Below, piece after piece: positions 28,590-41,469 of a DNA stretch of 64,000 bases. Location: positions 5,202,268-5,266,267 of the forward strand of contig NC_045144.1 of the NCBI RefSeq assembly GCF_008831285.2, read 5' to 3'. The notes beneath the pieces are model-generated. The model searched no databases, was not told the DNA's origin, and saw only the letters and a program-made list of their open reading frames with translations. A program made the position numbers and the translations under genes. Position 1 is the stretch's first letter. Each line of letters begins with the position of its first letter. Source of the stretch: Nymphaea colorata (lineage: Eukaryota > Streptophyta > Magnoliopsida > Nymphaeales > Nymphaeaceae).

Positions 28590-30070
28590 AAATAAAAGAG
28601 CGTAGATTGAATGCACGGTTGCGACAAAGCATAAAATTAGGATTATGTTTTTCCGTTCAATATATATGAAGGCCCCCTAATTATGCGGGAGTCGCTGGCT
28701 CTCATTTGATGATTGTGACTGTAAATTGGCGACCCAATGCAGACTGGTTCATTGATACTTTATGAAAAGAGTCAAATTGAGCACTTCAGATTCATTTTAA
28801 GCCTGTAATGCATACTTTCTTCAAATGAGCATATGTGGTTAACAACCCACTGCTTAAAGAAGACCCGAATCCGACCCCACCCTCCCCCCTTCCCCTCCTC
28901 ATTTTCCTTCCCTCTGAGGTTTTATTCTGAGTCATGACCTAAGTGTGTATGGTACACCCTTCAATTTGAGTGTCATGATTACACCTGTAACAGTTTAGGA
29001 GAATAGTACCACAGGAATCAAAATGCGCTTACCTTATATATGTTTGTCTGTCTGACTAGCTGTGCTATGCCCTTTGAGGCAGCTTGTAATGTGTACTTTC
29101 TTGAGATAAATATTAATGAAAACTGAGGCTGCCTTGAAAATGATTATGATCTCTAGCAGCGCTGTAAAAAGCGGCTTGAATCGATCGATTTGTATCAAAT
29201 TAATAGTAGTCCAAACTGATTCGGTACGTTGGCCAATAGAGAGATGCCATGTATGTGTCACATAGTATTATTCATCTTTTATTTTGGTGTCATTGATCCT
29301 ACATGGTTGTAGCTCTAAATAACAGGACCAAATGCCCTAAAAGTTCTAAATAAGTTGAGGAAAGTCGATCAAGTTCTAATTAGTTGTGCTTCCTTTCTCT
29401 CTTCATTTTACAGTTTTTTATATGTTTTTAAAAAATGATTCCTGCTTGTTTGTCTTTGTCAAACACTCCCCATCAGGTATTAGCCCTTCCGTTTAAAACT
29501 TAAAAAAATGATAAAATGACAATTCGGCTCTTTGAAAAACAATAAACAGTTTTACAAGAGAAAAGTTAGACTCAGAAAACTCTACTTCAAACTCAAATTT
29601 TCACGTCATTCCTTAAGAATAAACCATGATCAAGATGTGATTGCTGTGTTTTGAAAACTAAAGCTTACCAAAAAAAACATGTTTATTGCTGAAAATATGT
29701 ATTATATACCATATTTAATGGGAATGATACCACTCATCGATTCTAAGTAGATCAAATTGTGGAGATTAAGTTGAAAATATGGAAATAAAATATTTTTTCA
29801 AAAGACCGAAATACTTCTTCAAAGAAGCAAGTGTTCTTTAATTATTGAAAAACAAACGTACATATCTGATACACAGATGCATATAATTGGAAGCAGTCCT
29901 ATATGATAACCACTGCTTCAATAATTTCTACGGATAAATCCATTGTAGCCCAAATGGGTTTTCGAAAAAGTCACACTATCCTTGAGGAGGTTAGTGCGAC
30001 CGATAGAGCAGGGGCTATGTAGATAGCAAGTCTTTATTTTGAGCTCCTATTGAATCAACTCTTTGTGCTG
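28590..30070. repeat. Inverted duplicate of 3895-5490
   Basis: This is the reverse-complement partner of the stretch downstream of the intact WAT1-related gene. A partial third copy of its distal end lies in direct orientation at about 32995-33240 (GTTCTTTAATTATTGA, CACTATCCTTGAGGAGGTTA). No coding frame is evident. Confidence 0.75.
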
Positions 30071-30169
30071 CAAAAGGAGGGACACTAATATACAAGTTGA
30101 AACATAGCGAGAGCATCATCCGAGATAGTACTGAAAGCAAGTGCATGATTTCCTAGAGAGATCAGAGAA

Positions 30170-30372
30170 GGGTGGATCCAGGGGTGGAGCCAAGGGGGGC
30201 TCGCGTAGGCCCTAGCCCAACCTCAAATTTTTTTAAAAAATTTACATGTAATTTTTAGAAAATTTTGTTTGTCCTATATAAAAATTTTAAAAAATGTTAT
30301 TTCGGCCCCTGTTAAAATTTAAAAATTTTAATTCGGCCCTCCTTATAAAAATTTTCTGGCTCCACCCTTGGA
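30170..30372. repeat. MITE-like repeat with inverted ends
   Basis: The ends GGGTGGATCCAGGGGTGGAG and TTTCTGGCTCCACCC are imperfect inverted repeats around about 200 bp of AT-rich DNA. It is the best preserved member of the family also seen at 27370, 32196 and 33330. Confidence 0.55.
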
Positions 30373-31545
30373 ATTAAAGGTTGTTTATTTATGTTTGAGG
30401 ACTTGCTGTTTACATGACTTTGATCACAAGAGTTTTTTAGTTGCATTTTTTTTGAAGGAAGCTGAAAAATTATTTCACATTTAATGGTTAGCTGATGATC
30501 ATATATATTTCTCAGAATTGTAGGGGGACCATGCGTGATGGCGACATGTTATTTGGTCTTCTGCCATAGCTTCTTTGGTTTTAGTCTGGAGTCACATGGC
30601 TGGTTGCCCTGCAGACTTGACTCCTAAGAAAGGAAGGAAAGGGAGCCGTCATTGAAAAGTGGAGCATATGCGAGAATGCAATTACATTTCGCAACAAATT
30701 TTATCGTATAATGGAAAAAATTAATAGTTTATTTGATTTTGAATAGGTACATTTGCTTTGAATTGGTTTAAATTTTGATTTGGACATACATACATAGGAG
30801 CTTAAGTTTTCTTCCAATGGCTTGATTGATTGATGAAGTTTTTAGTTTTCTCATCTTTCCAGTAAATTGGTAGCATAAAGTAGAGTAATTCAGTTTTTCT
30901 TTGTGAATCACCCACATGGATGCCAAGAAATTGTTTTGGATGACACCTTTATGTGGAGTTTTGGAGGCAAAATGCACCACTTAACAAAGATGATTTGTCG
31001 GTAACGATGTCAGCATAATATAATTAAATATTATAAGTATATAATTAACTAAATACAAGTCTTTTTTTCCAAATAAAATAAGCCCATTCAGCTGTAACTT
31101 CATTTACTATGGTAAACTTTGTTATCAGTGGTTACATGCAATAATAGAAGGATCAAGACGTTCAGATGTGTAAGAAAGAGAGAGAGAGATGACATTGTTG
31201 AAGCGCAATGTGAAATCATCAGCAAAGTTTCATTCAAATGAAAACATGAAGGTATAAGAAATAGCAAGAACAAGTCATATTTGCCATATTTGATCTAGTC
31301 CCAGCATATTTTCAGGGCTTAAGCTGGTTATGAGAATTCCAAGCTCAGAAGCTTCCACAATTGGGTGGAGTTGTCTTGAAAGCTACTACTATTAACAGAT
31401 TTGATTCTGTTATCGATTATTTCTTGATTTTTCAGTATTAAAAAAATTTATTGCAACATAATCCGATGTATGTTGTGATTTTTTAAGAGAATGAATGAAG
31501 CAGTCGAAGTTGATATGTTTCTTAAGAGAGCGAGCAATCAAAGTT
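30373..31545. other. Unassigned AT-rich stretch
   Basis: I see no gene, RNA or clear repeat. Short open frames on the minus strand (for example 30768-30980) lack homology I can recognise. Confidence 0.4.
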
Positions 31546-31549
31546 GCAA

Positions 31550-32060
31550 AAAGTCAGCAGTCCTATAAGCATTTGGCATGAAGGTGTACCGGTCTCGCTA
31601 ACCGATACGAAAGTCTGAGCCGGCCAATTGGTGTTGGGGCGATATCAGCCAATTTTGTGACATGTTTATTATGATGATCTTATACAATTTGATGGAGTCA
31701 GCTAATTGTGAAAAATGTCTGAGACATATGGAACCAAACAGCTAAGAACAGCTAACATTAATTTTTTTTCTGTACCTGATTTTTTTGAAACAGTTTCATC
31801 GATCAATATCTGATTCTATATGAACGTCTCCACCTTGAATATTACTTCAAAGTTAGAACAGTAAAACAGGAACTACTCACTTCAAGTACGTCTATCGAGA
31901 AATTGATTTCTTCATCAATGCCCTGCTCATTGACCCCCTTAATCAGGGGATTAGTATTTTCCTTGTGTAGCATAAAAAAAATCATAATAATAAGAACAAA
32001 GGGCTGAAACAAAAAAAATGTATGAATCCAAAGGATATGTTGACGTACATGTTGCAATCA
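31550..32060. repeat. Inverted duplicate of 13820-14345
   Basis: Reverse-complement partner of the stretch upstream of the plus-strand exon 1 at 14575. Next to it, at about 32090-32100, GCATACCTCTCC is the complement of a WAT1 exon 1 end and donor (GGAGAGGTATGC), which marks a further tiny exon 1 remnant. Confidence 0.7.
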
Positions 32061-32195
32061 AATTGACTAGAGGTTTTCTCTTCTTCAAGCATACCTCTCC
32101 AAAACCTTGGAGGCAGGAAGGTTTAACCATGAAGTTTTTAAGAAAAAAAGATGGTTTCTCCAAAGTGAACATTCACCTCATGAATATTTATAACT

Positions 32196-32370
32196 AAGGG
32201 TGGATCCAGGGGTGGAGCTAAGGGGGGCCAGCATGGGCCCTAGCCCTACCTCAAAAAATTTTTTTTTTTTAAATGTACATGTAAATTATAGAAAACTTCA
32301 CCTGTCCTGCATAAAAATTTTGAAAAATGATATTTCAGCTCCTGTCAAAATTTAGAAACTTTAATTCGGC
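32196..32370. repeat. MITE-like repeat copy
   Basis: It starts GGGTGGATCCAGGGGTGGAG and shares the CATGGGCCCTAGCCC block and following AT-rich interior with 30170-30372. The far end is degraded. Confidence 0.5.
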
Positions 32371-32473
32371 CTATATTCTTAAGAGTTGATTAGATCATAC
32401 CTATAAGCTAACAAAAAAAACTACATTAAAGTAATATGCTTTAAATGGTGATCGGGTTAATTCATATGCATAC

Positions 32474-32688
32474 CTCTCCAATAAAAAGGCAAGAGGGCAG
32501 AAGAGGGTGGCCCCGAAAATGTAGCCATAGACGATGAGGAGTAAGAGGCTCATCCCTCGGTCTACGGAGATCTCGTAGAGGACGTTCATCCCTGCTACCA
32601 CCACCTGTGCCACCACCAGCATCGTCCCTTCCACCCTTCTCCTCCTCCTACTGTAATAATTTTCATTATTATTTGATCCCTCCTCCAT
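32474..32688 (-). pseudogene. WAT1-related orphan exon 1 (copy G)
   Basis: This is an open, ATG-started exon 1 (71 codons plus 2 nt) with an intact GT donor (GGAGAG|GTATGC). It encodes MEEGSNNNENYYSRRRRRVE and the first two membrane segments (VVVAGMNVLYEISVDRGMSL, YGYIFGATLFCPLAFLLER). Its length and phase fit the family, and the 5' leader resembles those of copies C and D. I found no exon 2-7 downstream on the minus strand as far as 28 kb. It is therefore an orphan exon. It could give a short truncated product if transcribed. Confidence 0.88.
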
Positions 32689-32868
32689 AATATATATTTG
32701 ATAACTCTGGCTCTCTCTCTTCTTGAATTTGCTCTTCTGCTTCTGCCTTCTTTTCACCAACGATATTGCAGATAAAAGAAGATGCGAACAAGCTGAAGCT
32801 GCCAATCTCAAAATCAGCACTGAAATGAGATGAAAGATAGGTCATACGGGGTTACATTTATAGATCAT

Positions 32869-32875
<7 letters not shown>

Positions 32876-32910
<35 letters not shown>

Positions 32911-32911
32911 T
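32876..32911. repeat. (GA)n microsatellite
   Basis: GA repeats in the 5' flank of the orphan exon 1. Confidence 0.9.
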
Positions 32912-33954
32912 AAACAAAATCGAAGGTATTATTCTTAGTGACACTATGCAGGTAGTTAAGTGTAAACGCTCTAATTATATCTGGTCTCCATCAAAAGAAG
33001 CAAGTGTTCTTTAATTATTGACAAACAGACACACATATCTGATACATATGTGCATATAATTGGAGGCAGTCTCATATTATAATCATTGTTCAGTAATTTC
33101 TACGGATAAATTCATTGTAGTCCAAATGGGTTTTTGAACAAGTCACACTATCCTTGAGGAGGTTAGTGCGATGGATAGAATAAGGGATATGTCGGCAGCT
33201 AGTCTTCATTTCAAGCTCCTATAGAATCGACTCATTGTGCTGCAAAAGTAGGGACACAAGTTGAAACATAGCGAGAGCATCATCCAAGGGAGTATTGAAA
33301 TTAAGTGCATGATTTCCTACAAAGATCAAAGAAGGGTGGAGCCAAGGAGGGCCTGCATGGGCCCTAGCTCCACCTCAAATAAAAAAAAAATAATTTACAT
33401 GTAAATTTTAGATCATGTAAGTTAAGTGGAAAGATTGGAGATTAGTTGTATAGAATGCTACCAATTAATTCATATATTTTTAAGGTCAAATTAGGTCCTT
33501 TGCTTGGAAGAAAATATTATCTTGATGTGCGGGAGAAATGAGTACAAAAAAATGGGGGCCCGACGATGAATATTGGTGGAGATACATGGGGCTGGCAATA
33601 AAAAAAAAAAGCACTTAGAATTACACTATAATGATTCAAAAATTAAATAAGGTGTCCACACCAAACCTAGGCTGGTGACTCAGTGCTCTTCAACCAAAAA
33701 ATCCTACCTCCACCACTGAGATAAACCATGGCCAATTGGCTGAGGCCTGTCACAGTAATTTATGTGAGACCAATCACCTTTACATTTCTTTTACTCCTTC
33801 GATTTTTCTTGTCGAATTATCACCAGTACTCTATGAGACCGTGTTCTATACGTCGCTCTAATGTATATAACCAGCATATGCTGGATGTGAACCCTACTAT
33901 CAAAATACATATTTACTTTCATGCTCAATTACATATTCATGTGAATCAGATAAC
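32912..33954. other. Repeat patchwork before the satellite
   Basis: Bases 32995-33240 are a partial direct copy of 29810-30070. Bases 33240-33420 carry the short repeat with the GGTGGAGCCAAGG end. From 33420 to 33954 no gene is evident. Confidence 0.5.
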
Positions 33955-34180
33955 AGGGGTATGAGATAACAAATATGTATGAAATAATAAATAGATATGA
34001 CATAACAAATAGGTATGAGATAATGTGTATGAGATAACAAAAGGTTCATGAAATAATAAGATAATGGATGGATGCGTGAGATAACGTTAAACATAAGTAT
34101 GAGATAATGTTAAGCATAAGTATGAGATCATGTTTATGAGATAATAAAATATTTGTGAAATAATGAGATGACGCTATGAG
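33955..34180. repeat. Irregular TATGAGATAA minisatellite
   Basis: Words such as TATGAGATAACAAAT, ATGAAATAATAA and AAGTATGAGATAATGTTA repeat with variable spacing. The block lies directly before the first recognisable unit of the large satellite and does not share its monomer. Confidence 0.75.
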
Positions 34181-34184
34181 CGAA

Positions 34185-37100
34185 ACAACAAAATGATTGA
34201 AATCGCAAGTTCAAATGGATGCAAATGGGATCTACGCATTAGTTTGATCTCTTGTAGTCAATCCAATGAGTTGAACTTGTAGTTACATGAATAGTAAGGA
34301 TCTAATTAATTGAAATCACAAGTTTGTAAAAATGCGTGTGAGATTTAAGCGATTCATCTGAGCACGCATATTTCATTGAATGTAATTAACTTGTTGCTAG
34401 ATCCACGTTGACTGGTTTAGTGTATTTAAATCACAAGTTTGCATTAAAATGAACAAAATTCAAGTGGTTCATTTGCTCTTTTATTGTTAATCTAATGTGT
34501 TTCACTTGTTATTACATGTATAAGAAATGATTTAAATGATTGAAATCACCAATTCAGATGGACACAAATCTGATGTATACATTAGTTTGGTGCTTGTAGT
34601 TAGTCCAATAAGCAGAACTTTTTGTTCGTTTCAATACGAGAACTGATTGAATTAAGTAAAAGGGGTCAAACAAAAGCATAGATCCCACTTGTATCCATAT
34701 GAACTTGTGATTTCAATCATTTAAATCGTTCGTTACACATATAATAACAAGTGAAACATATTCGATTAAATATAGGGGAGCAAATTAACGACTTGAATCT
34801 TATTATTCTCATACAAACTTGTGAATTTGATCAAATAAATCATTCAAAATGGATGTATTAACAAGTTAAAAACATTCAATTAAGTACGTGTGATCAAATG
34901 AATCGCTTAAATCCCACTCGTGTTTAAACGAACAACTGATTTCAATCGCTTATATCGCGTACTACAAGTGTAACGACAAGTTGAATTCTTTCGATTAAGT
35001 ACTAGGGACGAAACTAATGCATATATTCCATTTTTAACTATATGAACTGGTGATTTCAATCATTTAAATCGTTCTTTATAGAAGTAATAAACAGTGAAAC
35101 ACATTAGGTTAACTAAAAGAGATCAATTGAATGACTTGATCACAAACTTATGCGTGAATGTGCTTAAACATGCATGTTGAATGATTTAGTGAAATGAAAT
35201 CACAAGCTTGTATGTACGTAAAAAACGTTTAAATTATTTACTTGTTGTATTTCAGTTAATATAACGTGTTTCGCTTGTTATTACTTCTATAACGAATGAC
35301 TTAAATAGTTCAAACTAAAAGTTTGTACGAAAAAATGAGATTCACATCATTCGTTTGATCGCTTATCATTAGCCTAATGCGTTTCACTTGTTATTACATG
35401 TACAATGATTGATTTTGTTGATTGAAATCACAAGTTCAAATGGATGCAAATGGGATCTACGCATTAGTTTGATCTCTTGTAGTCAATCCAATGAGTTGAA
35501 CTTGTAGTTACATCAATAGTAAGGATCTAATGAATTGAAATCACAAGTTTGTATCAATGCGAGTGGGATTTAAGCGATTCATCTGAGCACGCATATTTCA
35601 TTGATTGTGATTATTTTGTTGCCACATCCACGTCGACTGATTTAGTGGATTTAAATCACAAGTTTGCATGAAATGAACGAAATTAAAGTGGTTCGTTAGC
35701 TCTTTTATTGTTAATCTAATGTGTTTCACTTGTTATTACATGTATAAGTAATGATTTAAATGATTGAAATCACCAACTCATATGGACACAAATCTGATGT
35801 ATACATTAGTTTGATGCTTGTAGTTAGTCAAATAAGCAGAACTTTTTGTTTCATTGAATTAAGTGAAACGGGTCAAACAAAAGAATAGATCCCACTTGTA
35901 TCCATATGAACTTGTGATTTCAATCATTTTAATCATTCATTACACATGTAACAACAAGTGAAACACATTAGATTAAATATAGAGGAGCAAATTAACGACT
36001 TGAATATTATTCATTCTCATACAAACTTGTGATTTCGGTCAAATAAATCATTCAAAATGGATGTACTAACAAGTTAAAAACATTCAATTAAATATGTGTG
36101 ATCAAATGAATCGCTTAAATTCCACTCGTGTTTATACGAACAACTGATTTCAATCGCTTATATCGCGTATTATAGATGTAACGACAAGTTGAATTCCTTT
36201 CGATTAATTACTAGGGATGAAACTAATGCATAGATTCTATTTTTAACTATATGAACTTGTGATTTCAATCATTTAAATCGATCTTAAAGAAGTAATAAAC
36301 AGTGAAACACATTAGGTTAACTATAAAAGATCAATTGAATGACTTGAATTAACAAACTAATGCATGAATGTGCTTAAACATGCATGTTGAATGATTTAAA
36401 TGAATAAAATTACAAGCTTGTACGAACATAAATGACATTTAAGTTATTTACTTGCTGTATTTCAGTTAATATAACGTGTTTCACTTGTTATTACATCTAT
36501 AACGAATTATTTAAATTGTTTAAACTAAAAGTTTGTGCGAAAAAATGAGATTCACGTCATTCGTTTGATCACTTATCATTAGCCTAATGCGTTTCACTTG
36601 TTATTACATGTACAATGATTGATTTTGTTGATTGAAATCGCAAGTTCAAATGGATGCAAATGGGATCTACGCATTAGTTTGATCTCTTGTAGTCAATCCA
36701 ATGAGTTGAACTTGTAGTTACATCAATAGTAAGGATCTAATGAATTGAAATCACAAGTTTGTAAAAATGCGAGTGAGATTTAAGCGATTCATCTGAGCAC
36801 GCATATTTCATTGAATGTAATTAACTTGTTGCTAGATCCACGTTGACTGATTTAGTGTATTTAAATCACAAGTTTGCATGAAAATGAACGAAATTCAAGT
36901 GGTTCGTTTGTTCTTTATAGTTAATCTAATGTGTTTCACTTGTTATTACATGTATAAGAAATGATTAAAATCACCAATTCATATGGACACAAATATGATG
37001 TATACATTAGTTTGATGCTTGTAGTTAGTCCAATAAGCAGAACTTTTTGTTTCATGAATTTAGAAAGGGTCAAACAAAAGAGCAGATCCCACTTGTATCC

Positions 37101-40100
37101 AAATGAACTTGTGATTTCAATATTTAAATCATTCATTACACATGTAATAACAAGTGAAACACATTAGATTAAATATAGGTGAGCAAATTAACGATTGAAT
37201 CTTATTCATTCTCATACAAACTTGTGATTTCGATCAATAAATCATTCAAAATGGATGTACTAACAAGTTAAAAACATTCAATTAAATATGTGTGATCAAA
37301 TGAATCGCTTAAATCCCACTCGTGTTTATACGAACAACTGATTTCAATCGCTTATATCACGTACTATAGATGTAACGACAAGTTGAATTCTTTCGATTAA
37401 GTACTAGGGATGAAACTAATGCATAGATTCCATTTTTAACTATACGAACTGGTGATTTCAATCATTTAAATGTTCTTTATAGAAGTAATAAACAGTGAAA
37501 CACATTAGGTTAACTATAAGGATCAATTGAATGACTTGAATAACAAAACTAATGCATGAATGTGCTTAAACATGCATGTTGAATGATTTAGTGAATGAAA
37601 TACAAGCTTGTATGAACATAAATGACATTTAAGTTATTTACTTGCTGTATTTCAGTTAATATAACGTGTTTCGCTTGTTATTACATCTATAACGAATGAT
37701 TTAAATGGTTCAAACTAAAAGTTTGTCGAAAAAATGAGATTCACGTCATTCGTTTGATCGCTTATCATTAGCTAATGCGTTTCACTTGTTATTACATGTA
37801 CAATGATTGATTTTGTTGATTGAAATCACAAGTTCAAATGGATGCAAATGGGATCTACGCATTAGTTTGATCTCTTGTAGTCAATCCAATGAGTTGAACT
37901 TGTAGTTACATCAATAGTAAGGATCTAATGAATTGAAATCACAAGTTTGTAAATACGAGTGGATTTAAGCGATTCATCTGAGCACGCATATTTCATTGAA
38001 TGTGATTAACTTGTTGCTACATCCACGTTGATGATTTAGTGATTTAAATCACAAGTTTGCATGAAAATGAACAAAATTCAAGTGGTTCATTTGTTTTTTA
38101 TAGTTAATCTAATGTGTTTCACTTGTTATTACATGTATAAGTAATGATTTAAATGATTGAAATCACCAATTCATATGGACACAAATCTGATGTATACATT
38201 AGTTTGATGCTTGTAGTTAGTCCAATAAGTAGAACTTTTTGTTTCATTGAATTAAGTAAAAGGGGTCAAACAAAAGCATAGATCCCACTTGTATCCATAT
38301 GAACTTGTGATTTCAATCATTTAAATCGTTCATTACACATGTAATAACAAGTGAAACACATTAGATTAAATATAGGAGAGCAAATTAACGACTTGAATCT
38401 TATTCATTCTCATACAAACTTGTGATTTCGATCAAATAAATCATTCAAAATGGATGTACTAACAAGTTAAAACATTCAATTAAATATGTGTGATCAAATG
38501 AATCGCTTAAATCCCACTCGTGTTTATACGAACAACTGATTTCAATCGCTTATATCGCGTACTATAATGTAACGACAATTGAATTCATTCGATTAAGTAC
38601 TAGGGATGAAACTAATGCATAGATTCATTTTAACTATACGAACTGGTGATTTCAATCATTTAAATCGTTCTTTATAGAAGTAATAAACAGTGAAACACAT
38701 TAGGTTAACTATAAGGGATCAATTGAATGACTTGAATAACAAACTAATGCATGAATGTGCTTAAACATGCATGTTGAATGATTTAGGAATGAAATTACAA
38801 GCTTGTATGAACATAAATGACATTTAAGTTATTTACTTGTTGTATTTCAGTTAATATAACGTGTTTCACTTGTTATTACATCTATAACGAATGATTTAAA
38901 TGGTTCAAACTAAAAGTTTGTGCGAAAAAATGAGATTCACGTCATTCGTTTGATCGCTTATCATTAGCCTAATGCGTTTCACTTGTTATTACATGTACAA
39001 TGAATGATTTGTTGATTGAATCGCAAGTTCAAATGGATTCAAATGGGATCTACGCATTAGTTTGATCTTTGTAGTCAATCCAATGAGTTGAACTTGTAGT
39101 TACATCAATGTAAGGATCTAATGAATTAAATCACAAGTTTGTATAATATCGAGTGAGATTTAACGATTCATCTGAGCACGCATATTCATTGAATGTAATT
39201 AACTTGTTGCTACGTTCCCAGTTGACTGATTTAGTGTATTTAAATCACAAGTTGCATGAAAATGAACAAATTCAAGTGGTTCATTTGCTCTTTTATAGTT
39301 AATCTAATGTGTTTCACTTGTTATTACATGTATAAGAAATGATTTAAATGATTGAAATCACAAATTCGATGGACACAAATCTGATGTATACATTAGTTTG
39401 ATGCTTGTAGTTAGTCCAATAAGCAGAACTTTTTGTTTCATTGAATTAAGTAAAAGGGGTCAAACAAAAGCATAGATCCCACTTGTATCCATATGAACTT
39501 GTGATTTCAATCATTTAAATCATTCATTACACATGTAATAACAAGTGAAACACATTAGATTAAATATAGGGGAGCAAATTAACGACTTGAATCTTATTCA
39601 TTCTCATACAAACTTGTGATTTCGATCAAATAAATCATTCAAAATGGATGTACTAACAATTAAAAACATTCAATTAAATATGTGTGATCAAATGAATCGC
39701 TTAAATCCCACTCGTGTTTATACGAACAACTGATTTCAATCGCTTATATCGCGTACTAAGATGTAACGACAAGTTGAATTCTTTCGATTAAGTACTAGGA
39801 TGAAACTAATGCATAGATTCCATTTTTAACTATATGAACTGGTGATTTCAATCATTTAAATCGTTCTTTATAGAAGTAATAAACAGTGAAACACATTAGG
39901 TTAACTATAAGGATCAATTGAATGACTTGAATCACAAACTAATGCGTGAATGTGCTTAAACATGCATGTTGAATGATTTAGGAATGAAATCAAGCTTGTA
40001 TGAACATAAATGACATTTAAGTTATTTACTTGCTATATTTCAGTTAATATAACGTGTTTCTTGTTATTACATCTATAACGAATGATTTAAATGTTCAAAC

Positions 40101-41369
40101 TAAAAGTTTGTGAAAAAATGAGATTCACGTCATTCGTTTGATCGCTTATCATTAGCCTAATGCGTTTCACTTGTTATTACATGTACAATGATTGATTTTG
40201 TTGATTGAAATCACAAGTTCAAATGGATGCAAATGGGATCTACGCATTAGTTTGATCTCTTGTAGTCAATCCAATGAGTTGAACTTGTAGTTACATAATA
40301 TAAGATCAATGAATGAAATCACAAGTTTGTAAATGCAAGTGATTTAAGCGATTCATCTGAGCACGCATATTTCATTGAATGTGATTAACTTGTTGCTACA
40401 TCCACGTTGAAGATTTAGTATTTAAATCACAAGTTTGCATGAAAATGAACAAAATTCAAGTGGTTCATTTGCTCTTTTATAGTTAATCTAATGTGTTTCA
40501 CTTGTTATTACATGTATAAGTAATGATTTAAATGATTGAAATCACCAATTCATATGGACACAAATCTGATGTATACATTAGTTTGATGCTTGTAGTTAGT
40601 CCAATAAGCAGAACTTTTTGTTTTTGATTGAATTAAGTAAAAGGGTCAAACAAAAGCATAGATCCCACTTGTATCCATATGAACTTGTGATTTCAATCAT
40701 TTAAATCGTTCATTACACATATAATAACAAGTGAAACAATTAGATTAAATATAGGGGAGCAAATTAACGACTTGAATCTTATTCATTCTCATACAAACTT
40801 GTGAATTTGATCAAATAAATCATTCAAAATGGATGTATTAACAAGTTAAAAACATTCAATTAAATATGTGTGATCAAATGAATCGCTTAAATCCCACTCG
40901 TGTTTATACGAACAACTGATTTCAATCGCTTATATCGCGTACTACAAATGTAACGACAAGTTGAATTCTTTCGATTAAGTACTAGGGAGAAACTAATGCA
41001 TAGATTCCATTTTTAACTATATGAACTGGTGATTTCAATCATTTAAATCGTTCTTTATAGAAGTAATAAACAGTGAAACACATTAGGTTAACTATAAGAG
41101 ATCAATTGAATGACTTGAATCACAAACTAATGCGTGAATGTGCTTAAACATGCATGTTGAATGATTTAGTGAAATGAAATTCACAAGCTTGTATGTACGT
41201 AAAAAACTTTAAGTTATTTACTTGCTGTATTTCAGTTAATATAACGTGTTTCGCTTGTTATTACATCTTAACGAATGACTTAAATGGTTCAAACTAAAAG
41301 TTTGTACGAAAAAATGAGATTTCACGTCATTCGTTTGATCGCTTATCATTAGCCTAATGCGTTTCACTT
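34185..41369. repeat. Satellite array with 1.2-kb mixed-orientation higher-order repeat
   Basis: About six tandem units. A 12-bp palindrome AACATGCATGTT marks the same place in each unit at 35167, 36377, 37569, 38764, 39959 and 41147, giving periods of 1210, 1192, 1195, 1195 and 1188 bp. Within a unit I recognise about ten diverged monomers of roughly 115 bp. Their shared core is TTTCACTTGTTATTACATGT followed by ATTTAAATGATTGAAATCAC. About 0.65 kb of each unit carries them forward and about 0.5 kb carries them reversed (core reads TAATAACAAGTGAAACACAT). The forward-to-reverse switch falls near the AAAGGGGTCAAACAAAAG word, the reverse-to-forward switch at the palindrome. The array is AT-rich and has no coding content. 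It ends at the assembly gap, so its true length is unknown. Confidence 0.95.
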
Positions 41370-41469
41370 NNNNNNNNNNNNNNNNNNNNNNNNNNNNNNN
41401 NNNNNNNNNNNNNNNNNNNNNNNNNNNNNNNNNNNNNNNNNNNNNNNNNNNNNNNNNNNNNNNNNNNNN
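41370..41469. other. Assembly gap (100 N)
   Basis: Exactly 100 N separate satellite from the left arm of the large inverted repeat. A round number of N is usually a placeholder, so the real distance is unknown. Confidence 0.99.
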
